Assembly (NCBI RefSeq): GCF_900411315.1 | Contig: NZ_LS990887.1 | Span: forward strand, 1,316,600 to 1,362,043 | Direction of reading: 5' to 3' | Length of the DNA: 45,444 nucleotides | Source: Corynebacterium senegalense | Lineage (GTDB): Bacteria > Actinomycetota > Actinomycetes > Mycobacteriales > Mycobacteriaceae | Part shown: piece by piece, positions 23,800-31,512 of the stretch | How the letters are laid out: each line of letters starts with the position of its first letter | Numbering within the stretch: the stretch's first letter is position 1 | Made by a program: the position numbers and the translations under genes | Notes under the pieces: generated by a model | What the model was told of the DNA's origin: nothing | The model's database searches: none | What the model saw: only the letters and a program-made list of their open reading frames with translations

Positions 23800-25368
23800 A
23801 TGACGGACAAGCGCCTCACCTGCATCCTCCTCGTCGTCGGCGTGGCGCTGCGCACCGCCGTCGCCGCCCGCGGCTGGCTGTACTGGGACGACCTCATCCT
23901 GCAGTCCAAGGCGCGCGAGGCGGGCCTGGCGGCGGCGCTGTTCCAGCCCCACGACGGCCACCTCATGCCCGCCGCCTGGGTCATCGAGTGGGCGCTGGCC
24001 ACCTTCGCCCCGCTGAACTGGCCCGCGGCTCTGGTGGTGCTGGTGGTCCTGCAGCTCTGGGCGGCGGGGGCGGTGGCCTGGGCGGCACGCCAGCTCGCCG
24101 GGCGCTGGACGCCGGTGCCGGTGGTGCTGTACCTGGTCAGCCCGCTCACCCTGCCCGTGACCACCTGGCTCGCCGCGGGCGTCAACGCCCTGCCGCTGCA
24201 CGCGGCCCTGGCGACGGTGCTCGGCCTGGCGGCGCGCGCCCGGCACGGCGACCTGTTGCGGGCCGCCGGGTGGCTGGCCCTCGGCCTGGCCTTCAACGAG
24301 CGCGCCCTGCTCGTCGCGCCGCTCGCCTTGGCCGCGCTCGCCTGCTGGGGCCACCGCGAACGGGTGAAGCCGCTGGCCACCGCGCTGGCCGCCCCGACGA
24401 TTGCGTGGGCGGCCGTGTACCTGGCCCTGGTGCGCCCGGACGCGAGCTCGGACACGCGTGTCTCGCTGGCCGGGCTGATCTGGCGCGGCTACGCCGAGGG
24501 ACTCGTCCCCGCGGCCGCCGGCGGGCCGTGGGTGTGGGGCCGCTGGCAGCCCTCCCCGCCCTTCGCCCAGGCCCCGCTTCCGCTGATCCTGCTCGGCGTC
24601 CTGGTCATCGGCGCTGTGCTGTGGTGGTCGCGCGGCCAGCTCGCCGCCTGGATTCCGGTGGCGGTCTACCCCCTCGTGCCCATCCTCGCGCTGTGGCTGC
24701 TGCGCTCCGGTGCGAACACCGCGGAGGAGATCGTGCTCACGCTGCGCCACCTGTCCGAGGAGGCGGTGCTCGTCTCGCTGACCCTCGCGGTGCTGCTGCG
24801 CACCCGGACCCTCCCCGCGCTGGCGGTCGGCGCGGTGGCGGCCTCCTGCCTGTTCAGCTCCGTCACCTTCGCGCAGGCGTGGGCCGACCAGCCCGCCCGC
24901 GAATACTTCGCCGCGCTGCGCGAACCGGGCCTCAACCAGGACGTCCCCGCCGAGGTGCTGCTGCCCGTGGCCACCCCGCACAACAGGCTGGACCACCTCG
25001 CCCCCTGGCTTGTCACCGGGTACACGGAGGCGCCCACGCTCATCGACGCCCACGGCAACCGCCACCCCGCCACCCTCGTCCCCGCCCGCACCAGCGCCGA
25101 GGCGTGCAGAGCGGGCGGAACCACAACGCTGCCGCTCGACGGCCCGCTTTACGACGTCGAGTGGACCGTCCTGCTCAACTACAACGCCGCCGCCGACGGC
25201 ACCGCCGAGGTCGCGCTCGACGGCGAGGCCGTGGAGGTTCCCGTGCGGGCGGGCCTGCACCAGGTGTGGGTGCGGGTTGAGGGCGGTGGGGCGTCGATAA
25301 GCGTGCGCTCCGACGTGGAGATGTGCTTCGGGCGCAGCGACGTGGGGCAGCTGGCGGCGCGCGATTAG
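23800..25368 (+). CDS. Large multi-pass membrane protein, GT-C-like
   Basis: 522 residues with about ten hydrophobic helices up to residue 360, then a C-terminal soluble region of about 160 residues, probably outside the membrane. An acidic pair in the first loop (YWDDLILQSKA) followed by HDGHLMPAAW resembles the lipid-linked-sugar-dependent glycosyltransferase fold (GT-C) of mycolata. No specific family is recognised and the role is inferred. TACCCT precedes the ATG by seven bases (leaderless). A hairpin (25383-25406) lies 15 bp after the stop. Confidence 0.7.
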   Translation: MTDKRLTCILLVVGVALRTAVAARGWLYWDDLILQSKAREAGLAAALFQPHDGHLMPAAWVIEWALATFAPLNWPAALVVLVVLQLWAAGAVAWAARQLAGRWTPVPVVLYLVSPLTLPVTTWLAAGVNALPLHAALATVLGLAARARHGDLLRAAGWLALGLAFNERALLVAPLALAALACWGHRERVKPLATALAAPTIAWAAVYLALVRPDASSDTRVSLAGLIWRGYAEGLVPAAAGGPWVWGRWQPSPPFAQAPLPLILLGVLVIGAVLWWSRGQLAAWIPVAVYPLVPILALWLLRSGANTAEEIVLTLRHLSEEAVLVSLTLAVLLRTRTLPALAVGAVAASCLFSSVTFAQAWADQPAREYFAALREPGLNQDVPAEVLLPVATPHNRLDHLAPWLVTGYTEAPTLIDAHGNRHPATLVPARTSAEACRAGGTTTLPLDGPLYDVEWTVLLNYNAAADGTAEVALDGEAVEVPVRAGLHQVWVRVEGGGASISVRSDVEMCFGRSDVGQLAARD

Positions 25369-26088
25369 GCCGTTCTGCCAGTAAGCTGCGCGGTTAAACG
25401 CAGCTTCGCCGGCTCTCCCTGAAGAAGCGTCGCAGCGCCACCCCGTCGCTCGGCCACCAGGCGTCTACTAGCGAGCGTTTGCCCAGGCAGCCCCCTCCCG
25501 CGGCGCGCATCCCAAACGCTCAGGGCGCTTGTTCCTCCCTCCGGGAACCCCCTGAGCTACACCACCGGCATCCAAACCGGGGCCGCAGTGGCACCGAAGG
25601 TGACCGAGCAGCGACGGTCGTCGTGCGACGAGGCAACACGAGAGCTCAGCGGACAGCATCATCCAGGCTGTTTCGGAACCGTGGGGCCCAGCCTTCTGGA
25701 ACGGGAAGGGAGTCAGTGCAACCAGGAGGGCAGGTGTCCTTCGCTCATTTCCCCGCCAGGTAGAGGGTTACTGCCAGAAACCATCCGCTGAGTTCCAAGA
25801 TTACCCCCCCTAACGGGGGTGATTTCGGCGAAACCGATCCTGTGAGACTTTTTCCCCGTCCAGTCAGTCGGCGCACGCACGGTTTCGGTGCCCGTACGAA
25901 GTTACGTGGTCAAACACATTTGGTACCACTTATTAGGTGTTACATAATTCACGATTCTTTTAGGTTTCTTTACGGTACAGCCGACCGTCCAACTTCTTTA
26001 GCCCTCACCAGCACTTTCCCTGAGCGAGGCGGGAACATAGAGTCAATATCGCACGAAGCAATACTCACTAACACGAAAGGAAAGCATC
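25369..26088. other. 720-bp gene-poor region with strong hairpins, candidate structured RNA
   Basis: No convincing protein gene. Hairpins: 25383-25406 (8 bp); 25518-25557 (outer GCTCAGGG/CCCTGAGC, inner GTTCC/GGAAC); 25565-25580 (CCGG stem); 25618-25631 (TCGTCG/CGACGA); 25803-25820 (ACCCCC/GGGGGT). From 25850 on the DNA becomes AT-richer and should hold the promoter of the 26089 peptide gene. I checked by eye for tmRNA tag codons, the RNase P core GAGGAAAGTCC, and SRP, 6C and ydaO signatures and found none. An unassigned ncRNA at about 25440-25820 on either strand is possible. Confidence 0.4.
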
Positions 26089-26196
26089 ATGCTTGACATC
26101 ATTGTTAACGCCCTGAACGTCCTGCTCAACGCCGGCCTCGCCGCTCTGCAGTTCCCGGTCACCGTGGTTGGGCAGCTGTCCTCCGCGCTCTTCTAG
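26089..26196 (+). CDS. 35-residue hydrophobic amphipathic peptide
   Basis: The peptide starts MLDIIVNALNVLLNAGLAAL and ends in a valine/leucine-rich part with one proline and no charged residue beyond Asp3. GAAAGGAAAG lies just before the ATG and a strong terminator follows, so expression is well supported. Corynebacterial outer-membrane channel peptides such as PorA and PorH are similarly short, lack a signal sequence and are amphipathic, but no residue-level match is claimed. Alternatives are a membrane-active toxin or a small membrane regulator. Confidence 0.65.
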   Translation: MLDIIVNALNVLLNAGLAALQFPVTVVGQLSSALF

Positions 26197-26217
26197 TAAG
26201 GCAGAGCCGGTAGCCTG

Positions 26218-26247
26218 ATACCGCCCCCTCGCACGAGGGGGCGGTAT
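26218..26247. terminator. Terminator between the 35-residue peptide gene and the MFS gene
   Basis: A perfect 14-bp stem (arms 26218-26231 and 26234-26247) with GC-rich core and AT ends sits between two convergent genes. It can serve both directions. Confidence 0.8.
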
Positions 26248-27675
26248 TTACGTGTGCATGGGGGTTGCCTCGCCGGATTTCGGGTTCCCGCGGAAGCACC
26301 ACCAGGTCACGAGCGCGAACACCGCCGCGGCCGCGCCGAGCATGTAGAGCACCCAGTGGTAGGCCTGAACGTAGGCGGGGCGGTACTCGGCGGCCGTCAT
26401 GTTGCGCTCGAGCCACAGCGGCAGCAGCGCGCCGGTGATCGCTACGGTGAGCAGCGTGCCGAGCTCGTACGAGACCTCTTCGACGCCCGCGGCCATGCCC
26501 GAGCGCGACAGCGGCGCCGCGCCGATGATGGCGATCGACGCCACCGACATCACCGACCCGGCACTCCACCCCACCAGCGCCAGCGCCGCGACGAAGGCGG
26601 CGAGGTTGTCCGCGCTGGAGGCCCACGCGACCAGCGCGGTGCCCGCTGCGGCGGAGGCGAAACCGCCCGCGACCAGGGGCAAAAAGCCCACCTTGTGGAG
26701 GAACGCCCCGCCGAGCGTCGAGGCCGGGATCGCGGCCAGCGCCATCGACACGACGACGAGCCCGGCGTGGAGGGGCGTGAAGGCGTCGACAAGCTGAAGC
26801 CTCTGGGTGGTGTTGAGCTCGGTGCCCGCCATGACGAACATGCCGCCGGCAGCCGCGATGGCGCCGCCGGTGAACATGCGGGAGCGGAAGATGTCGAAGG
26901 TCAGCAGGGGCTCGTCGAGCTTTGCTTGACGACTCACAAACAGCGCCCCACCGACAACCGCCGCGAGCGCCGCCGCCGCAAGCAGCGCGCCGGAGCGGGA
27001 GGAGTTGGCCGTTTCCTTGATCGTGGCCGTCAGCCCCGACAGGGCCAGCAGGGCGTAGAAGGAGGAGATGACGTCCCAGTGCTTGCCTGGGTTGGGCGTG
27101 TTCTCCGGGCCGAGCCAGAACGTCAGCAGGGCGGCGATGACCACGATGGGCACGTTGATGAGGAACACCGACCCCCACCAGAAGGCCTCAAGGAGCGCGC
27201 CGCCGACCACCGGGCCGATGCCGGCGCCCACGACGGCCACAGAGCCCCAGATGCCGATGGCCATGTTGCGCTCGCGCTCGTCGGCGAAGGTGAGCCTGAT
27301 CAGGGCGAGGGTGGCGGGCATCATCGTCGCCCCGCCCACCCCGAGCGCGGCGCGCGCGGCGACCAGCGCCCAGGCGCTCGGGGCGAAGGCCGCGGCCAGC
27401 GAGGCCAGGCCGAAGATGGCCAGGCCGATGAGGAACATGAGCCGGTGGCCGATCTTGTCGCCGAGTGTGCCCGTGCCCAGGAGGAGGCCGGCGAGGACCA
27501 GCGGATAGGCGTTGATGATCCACAGCGACTCGGTGGCGGTGGCGTCCAGCTGCGCGTCCAGCACCGGCAGGGCCGTGTAGAGGATGGAGTTGTCGAGGCC
27601 GATCATGAGCAGCCCGAGGGAGATGACCGCGAAGAAGCCCCAGCGCTGCACCGGGGTGGAAAGGGTGCGACCCAC
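26248..27675 (-). CDS. MFS drug efflux transporter, DHA2 (14-TMS) family
   Basis: 475 residues with 14 predicted helices. Motifs typical of the EmrB/QacA drug:H+ antiporters are present: LDNSILYTALP in helix 1, GTLGDKIGHRLMF (motif A), and GIGPVVGGALLE (motif C, the antiporter signature). It should export toxic organic compounds with the proton gradient. The GTG start abuts the stop of the LD-carboxypeptidase gene with no gap, indicating translational coupling. The pair may form a resistance module controlled by the divergent PadR regulator; that is inference. Confidence 0.9.
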   Translation of the reverse strand: MGRTLSTPVQRWGFFAVISLGLLMIGLDNSILYTALPVLDAQLDATATESLWIINAYPLVLAGLLLGTGTLGDKIGHRLMFLIGLAIFGLASLAAAFAPSAWALVAARAALGVGGATMMPATLALIRLTFADERERNMAIGIWGSVAVVGAGIGPVVGGALLEAFWWGSVFLINVPIVVIAALLTFWLGPENTPNPGKHWDVISSFYALLALSGLTATIKETANSSRSGALLAAAALAAVVGGALFVSRQAKLDEPLLTFDIFRSRMFTGGAIAAAGGMFVMAGTELNTTQRLQLVDAFTPLHAGLVVVSMALAAIPASTLGGAFLHKVGFLPLVAGGFASAAAGTALVAWASSADNLAAFVAALALVGWSAGSVMSVASIAIIGAAPLSRSGMAAGVEEVSYELGTLLTVAITGALLPLWLERNMTAAEYRPAYVQAYHWVLYMLGAAAAVFALVTWWCFRGNPKSGEATPMHT

Positions 27676-28677
27676 CTAGGCCTCCCGGGGGAAGCGGATG
27701 GTGGTTTCGTTCTCGGCGACGGCGAGCTCCACGCGCCCGCCCACCGGGAAGGTGAGCAGCGGGTTGGTGTGCCCGAAGTCCACGTTGGCCACCACCGGGA
27801 TGTTCTCCAGCAGCGGGATGGAATCGATGGTGGCCTGCAGGTCCTCCCGGGTCACCCTGCTCTCCTTCTGGAAGCGCCCGATGACCACCGCGCGAATGTC
27901 CTCCCCACCGGGCTGCTGGATCACCGACATGAGGCGGCGGCGGAACTCGGTGATGTCGGAGTTGAAGGTGACCTCGGCGAACAGCACGCTGCCGTCGAGC
28001 TCCGGCAGGAACTCCGTGCCGTGCAGCAGCGTGAAGATGCTCAGGTTCGACCCGATCGCGGTGCCGGCGGCCTCACCCTCCCGGATGGCCCACCATCCCG
28101 TCGTGGGCTCCGTCACCCGGCCGTCCTGCTGGGCGTACCAGTCGTCGTCGGTGTACCAGGGGCTCGACTCCCATTCGATCGGATCGTCCGTGAACGCCGC
28201 GTGCCGGAAGGAGCGCCGCGTCAGCTCGCTGTGGTCGCGCATGCCGAAGGTCGACCAGTGCGGGCCCGAGTACGTGACCAGCCCGGCGCGCGCGAACAGC
28301 GCGTTCTGCAGGGCGGTGACGTCGGAGTGCCCGCAGAGGAACTTGGGGTTTTCCGCGATGAGGTCGTAGTCGAGGAAGGGAAGCAGCTCGTTGCTGTTGA
28401 AGCCGCCGATGACGGAGAGGATGCCGTCGACCTCCGGGTCCGCGAAGGCGGCGTGGATGTCGCGCACCCGTGAGTCGACCTCCGAGGTGAAGAACTCGTC
28501 CGACTCGTTGACGTGCTCCCCGAACGTGACGTTGAGCCCCAGGTCGGTCAGGCGTGACGTCGCCAAGCGGGCGAGGTAGTCCCCCCTCTCCCTGTCCACG
28601 ACGAAGGGCAGGGAAAGCGAGGGGGTGACCACGCGGATGGTCGAACCGGGTTGCAGCGGGGCGGGGTAGACAGTCAT
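27676..28677 (-). CDS. LD-carboxypeptidase / MccF-like immunity protein (peptidase S66)
   Basis: 333 residues. The S66 triad can be placed at Ser118 (CGHSDVTAL), Glu235 (VLFAEV) and His303 (VDFGHTNPL). FNSNELLPFLDYDLI is the conserved N-domain segment. S66 enzymes are either cytoplasmic LD-carboxypeptidases for murein recycling or MccF, which cleaves microcin C-type peptide nucleotides. The direct coupling to a drug-efflux gene and the short, plain N-terminus favour the MccF-like detoxification role. ATG 28677 has an AAGAAG leader. Confidence 0.88.
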   Translation of the reverse strand: MTVYPAPLQPGSTIRVVTPSLSLPFVVDRERGDYLARLATSRLTDLGLNVTFGEHVNESDEFFTSEVDSRVRDIHAAFADPEVDGILSVIGGFNSNELLPFLDYDLIAENPKFLCGHSDVTALQNALFARAGLVTYSGPHWSTFGMRDHSELTRRSFRHAAFTDDPIEWESSPWYTDDDWYAQQDGRVTEPTTGWWAIREGEAAGTAIGSNLSIFTLLHGTEFLPELDGSVLFAEVTFNSDITEFRRRLMSVIQQPGGEDIRAVVIGRFQKESRVTREDLQATIDSIPLLENIPVVANVDFGHTNPLLTFPVGGRVELAVAENETTIRFPREA

Positions 28678-28763
28678 CTTCTTGCGGGGTTGGAGGATCG
28701 GATTCCAAAAAGCCTAGTCGACGGGACCTTCCCGCTTCACGACGCCACTAGGTAGCGATCCAA

Positions 28764-28785
28764 TCTAGTTAGCGTTACTATCTAG
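28764..28785 (+). promoter_or_regulatory. PadR promoter/operator inverted repeat
   Basis: TCTAGTTAG-N5-CTATCTAGA is an inverted repeat with one mismatch in nine. It overlaps the -10 TACTAT (28776-28781) and ends two bases before the GTG start of the PadR gene. It probably mediates autorepression. The divergent LD-carboxypeptidase/MFS pair starts 110 bp away and could share control. Confidence 0.6.
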
Positions 28786-28787
28786 AC

Positions 28788-29138
28788 GTGTCCGGACGAG
28801 CCTTCCCCACCGCTTGGATCCGCGCCGTGTTGCCCCTGGCGGTGTTGCGCATCCTCGCCGACGGGGAAACTTACGGCTACGACGTTGCCGCGAAGCTCGC
28901 CCAGGCCGGGTTCGGCGACATCAAGGGCGGCACCCTCTACCCCCTCCTCGGGCGGCTGGAAACCGACGCGCTGGTGACCACCCAGTGGAAACCGGGTGAA
29001 TCCGGGCCCGGCCGCAAGTACTACAAGCTCTCTCCGGAAGGACGCGACCATCTGCGTGAAAACACCGCCCACTGGGAGCACTTCTCACAGGTCGTGGCCG
29101 CGCACTTCGCCGGCCGGAAAGGAAACGACAATGACTAA
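28788..29138 (+). CDS. PadR-family transcriptional regulator
   Basis: 116 residues, the short PadR type. The winged helix is clear: VLRILADGETYGYDVAAKL, then GGTLYPLLGRLETDALV and the wing GPGRKYYKLSPEGRDHL. The gene starts with GTG six bases after TACTAT (leaderless) and an inverted repeat covers the promoter. It overlaps the next gene by eight bases, so the two are translated together. PadR plus small membrane protein pairs commonly respond to envelope-active compounds. Confidence 0.9.
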   Translation: MSGRAFPTAWIRAVLPLAVLRILADGETYGYDVAAKLAQAGFGDIKGGTLYPLLGRLETDALVTTQWKPGESGPGRKYYKLSPEGRDHLRENTAHWEHFSQVVAAHFAGRKGNDND

Positions 29139-29868
29139 GCACGACACCGAGCTGGATCTCGCCCCGCACATTGACCCCACCTGGACCGAAGCCTTCATCG
29201 TGGAGGCGCGGCTGCGCGAAGTCCCCGGCACAATCATTGGCGAGGCGCTCGGCGAGGTCGACGACCACTGCTTCACCTCCGGAGAAAGCGCCCTCGACGC
29301 CTTCGGTCCGGCGCGCGAATACGCCGCCACCATCGCCTCGAACCACGAGCCCCTCCCCGGCCCCGGGCTGACATGGCTGCTCGTGCCCGCCTTCCTCCAG
29401 GTGGCCGGCGTTATTGTGGGCCTCGACGGCGTCACAGGCCTGGTTCAGGGCGATGCCCGCCCACTGAGCTGGGCAACGGTTCTCGTCCTAGCGGTGCTGG
29501 GAGTGGCGCTTCCCGTGGTGGGCCGGTTCATGTCCTGGGCCGTCCGCTTCATGATGGGGCGACCCCTGGCGGGCGTGCTCCTGTGCGGCACCGTCTTCGC
29601 GTTCATCGCAGCGATCACCGTCGGCGCCGGTCTCGGCAGCACGGGCCGGGTGGGCATCCACGCGTGGACCGTGTTCTTCGTGGGGCTTGCCCTGCTGCTC
29701 GCCGGCACCGCGGGGGGCGTGCTCGCGTCCCGGCTGCCCTCGTTCAACGACCCCCTCGTGCCTGCCGGCAGCGTGCGCGTCCCCGGGCGACGGCGGGTTT
29801 CCGTCACCGACTTCTACGGCATCGCCTGCTTCGCGCTGGGCGCCGTGCTCATCGTATTGCTTGGGTAA
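29131..29868 (+). CDS. Membrane protein paired with PadR (permease-prefix type)
   Basis: 245 residues. The N-terminal 75 residues are soluble and resemble the HAAS/permease-prefix region found next to PadR regulators (FIVEARLREVPGTIIGEALGEVDDH, then AFGPAREYA). Five or so hydrophobic helices follow. The start ATG lies inside the end of the PadR gene and has GGAAAGGAAA upstream. The arrangement suggests the membrane protein is the PadR target and may sense or resist membrane stress. Specific function unknown. Confidence 0.75.
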   Translation: MTKHDTELDLAPHIDPTWTEAFIVEARLREVPGTIIGEALGEVDDHCFTSGESALDAFGPAREYAATIASNHEPLPGPGLTWLLVPAFLQVAGVIVGLDGVTGLVQGDARPLSWATVLVLAVLGVALPVVGRFMSWAVRFMMGRPLAGVLLCGTVFAFIAAITVGAGLGSTGRVGIHAWTVFFVGLALLLAGTAGGVLASRLPSFNDPLVPAGSVRVPGRRRVSVTDFYGIACFALGAVLIVLLG

Positions 29869-29884
29869 GCGAGACGCGGGAGTC

Positions 29885-30874
29885 TTAGCGCTCCTCCTCC
29901 GTCAAGTACACGGGGATGGAGTGCACGGGGGCGACCACGACGTCGTGGACTTTGTGGTCAAGCTCATGGAGGACGTCGCGAAGCTCGCGGATCTGCTCGA
30001 CGCTCGGGTCCTGCCCCCGGCGGGGCACGGCGAAGAGCTCGACGTGGAAGACGTGGCCCTCGTCGCGCACCCTTGCTGCGGCCTCGTCCACCCAGGCCAC
30101 CCCGCGCGCGGTCTGTTCGATCTGGTCGATACAGGGGTGCTTCCCGCCGTCGAGGTCGGTGGCGCGGGCGTCGGTGAGGTCGCGGACCGCGGTGCGCAGG
30201 TTGCTCACTCCGTCCCACACGATGGAGGTGGCGACAACCATGGCGGCGACCGCGTCCATCCACCACCACCCGATGCCGATGCCGAGCACGCCGACGATGG
30301 TGGACACCGACGTCATCCAGTCCGCCTTGTTCATGTCCGCGTCCGCGTAGAGGACCTTGTCCTGCAGGGGCCCGGCGAGCTTGAGCTTGGCGCGGCCGAG
30401 GAGCACCGGGCCGATGCCGGTCACCGCCATCACGGCGACCATGAGCCAGCCCAGCCAGATGCTGTGGCCGAAGAGCACGACGGTCCCGATGGGCGGCTTC
30501 TCCTGGTTGATCAGCCCGATCAGCGAGCCAATGAGCAGGAAGGAGCCCATCGCCAGCAGCGCCGCGCCCGCCACGACGTGGCCGACGCCGATGGCACGGT
30601 GGTGGCCGTAGGGGTGCTCGGCGTCCGGCTTCTGCTTGATCACCCGCGTCGCCACGAGGAAGGCGATCGGCGGCAGGAAAGAAAGGAGGTCCTCGTACCA
30701 GGCGGTCTTCATCGCCTGCGACTGGCCCGACACCACCCCGACCAGGGCGACCGTCACCGCCAGGACGACCAGGGTGATCCGCTCTAGGCGCACCGCCTTG
30801 CGCAGCATCGCGCCGTGCTCATCCGGCAGGGCGTCGATGCCGGAACCGGTGCTCGCCTCGTCCACGTGCGTCAC
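29885..30874 (-). CDS. Cation diffusion facilitator (CDF) family metal transporter
   Basis: 329 residues: six membrane helices and a cytoplasmic domain of about 95 residues at the C-terminus. Helix 2 carries YEDLLSFLPP and is followed by the family motif HPYGHHRAIGVG. Helix 5 has ADADMNKADWMTS, with metal-site acidic residues. Helix 2 shows E-D rather than the typical S-x-x-D pattern, so metal choice (Fe, Mn, Zn) is open. It exports divalent cations against protons. Its start overlaps the stop of the upstream lipoprotein gene by four bases (ATGA), so the two are coupled. Confidence 0.88.
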   Translation of the reverse strand: MTHVDEASTGSGIDALPDEHGAMLRKAVRLERITLVVLAVTVALVGVVSGQSQAMKTAWYEDLLSFLPPIAFLVATRVIKQKPDAEHPYGHHRAIGVGHVVAGAALLAMGSFLLIGSLIGLINQEKPPIGTVVLFGHSIWLGWLMVAVMAVTGIGPVLLGRAKLKLAGPLQDKVLYADADMNKADWMTSVSTIVGVLGIGIGWWWMDAVAAMVVATSIVWDGVSNLRTAVRDLTDARATDLDGGKHPCIDQIEQTARGVAWVDEAAARVRDEGHVFHVELFAVPRRGQDPSVEQIRELRDVLHELDHKVHDVVVAPVHSIPVYLTEEER

Positions 30875-31353
30875 TGGATCTCCCCTTCCTCGCGGGCGAG
30901 GTAGCGCTCGAGGGCCACGATCAGCTTGTTTTCACCCATGGGCACCGCCATGACCATCTTTTCCTTCGCGCCCTCCGGGCTTTCCACCGTGGTGTACGGG
31001 CGGGTCAGCGCAACTTTCGACGCCCAGGGGGATTTGGAAGTCAAACCCCCGATCATCACGTCGATCTCACCGTCCTCCATCCACCCCGCCAGCACGCTTT
31101 CCGGGGCGGTCTTCCACTCCACCCGGGCATCGATGCTGTCGGCGAAGCCGCGGACAAGGTCGGCCTCCGTCCCCGAGACCTCGCCGGTGTCATCATCCAC
31201 GTCGGTCCACGGCGCGTGCTCGGAAACACCGACCACGAGGGTGCCTCCGCTGGCGCGGTTGAGCGTCCCGCCCGGGTCGGCGGGTATCGACCCACACCCA
31301 CCGAGGAGCGAGGCTCCGAGGACGAGCGCCACCATTCGTAGTGATCTTCGCAC
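30871..31353 (-). CDS. Half-size solute-binding lipoprotein (SBP_bac_3-like lobe)
   Basis: 160 residues with a lipoprotein signal (ALVLGASLLGGC, lipidated Cys about 20). The mature part starts LVVGVSEHAPW and runs through GTEADLVRGFADSI and DVMIGGLTSKSPWASKVALTRPY, which is lobe 1 of family 3 amino-acid-type binding proteins. It then ends with MGENKLIVALERYL, resembling the very C-terminus, so the whole second lobe is absent without a frameshift. The GTG start has GGAGGT upstream. Its 3' end overlaps the CDF gene, an unusual partner for such a domain. Confidence 0.8.
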   Translation of the reverse strand: MRRSLRMVALVLGASLLGGCGSIPADPGGTLNRASGGTLVVGVSEHAPWTDVDDDTGEVSGTEADLVRGFADSIDARVEWKTAPESVLAGWMEDGEIDVMIGGLTSKSPWASKVALTRPYTTVESPEGAKEKMVMAVPMGENKLIVALERYLAREEGEIQ

Positions 31354-31512
31354 CGCGTTGACCTCCGTTTTTCAGGTGCCAGGACGCCCGAGACCGCGGC
31401 CCGACACATGGCTATTGTTTTATGCCACGGAGATTACACGGCGCCGAACTACGTGGCGCGCCCGCCAGGGCAGGAGTACGCTCGGCGGCACACCACACAT
31501 GAAAGGTCATTT

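Noticed and set aside
25480..25600. tRNA-like D-arm sequence (GTGTAGCTCAGGGG) on the minus strand
   Set aside because: No anticodon or T arm follows at the right spacing. The bases are explained by the hairpin at 25518-25557.
25400..25830. tmRNA, RNase P RNA, SRP RNA, 6C RNA, cobalamin or ydaO riboswitch
   Set aside because: No tag codons, no GAGGAAAGTCC core, no GGAAGG-type SRP loop in context, no paired C6 loops, and the cobalamin-like GCCACTG lacks the rest of the motif.
30871..31353. Half-size lipoprotein as a simple frameshifted pseudogene
   Set aside because: The frame is intact, with a good signal peptide and ribosome site, and it ends in coupled overlap with the CDF gene. No lobe 2 remnant is seen in other frames.
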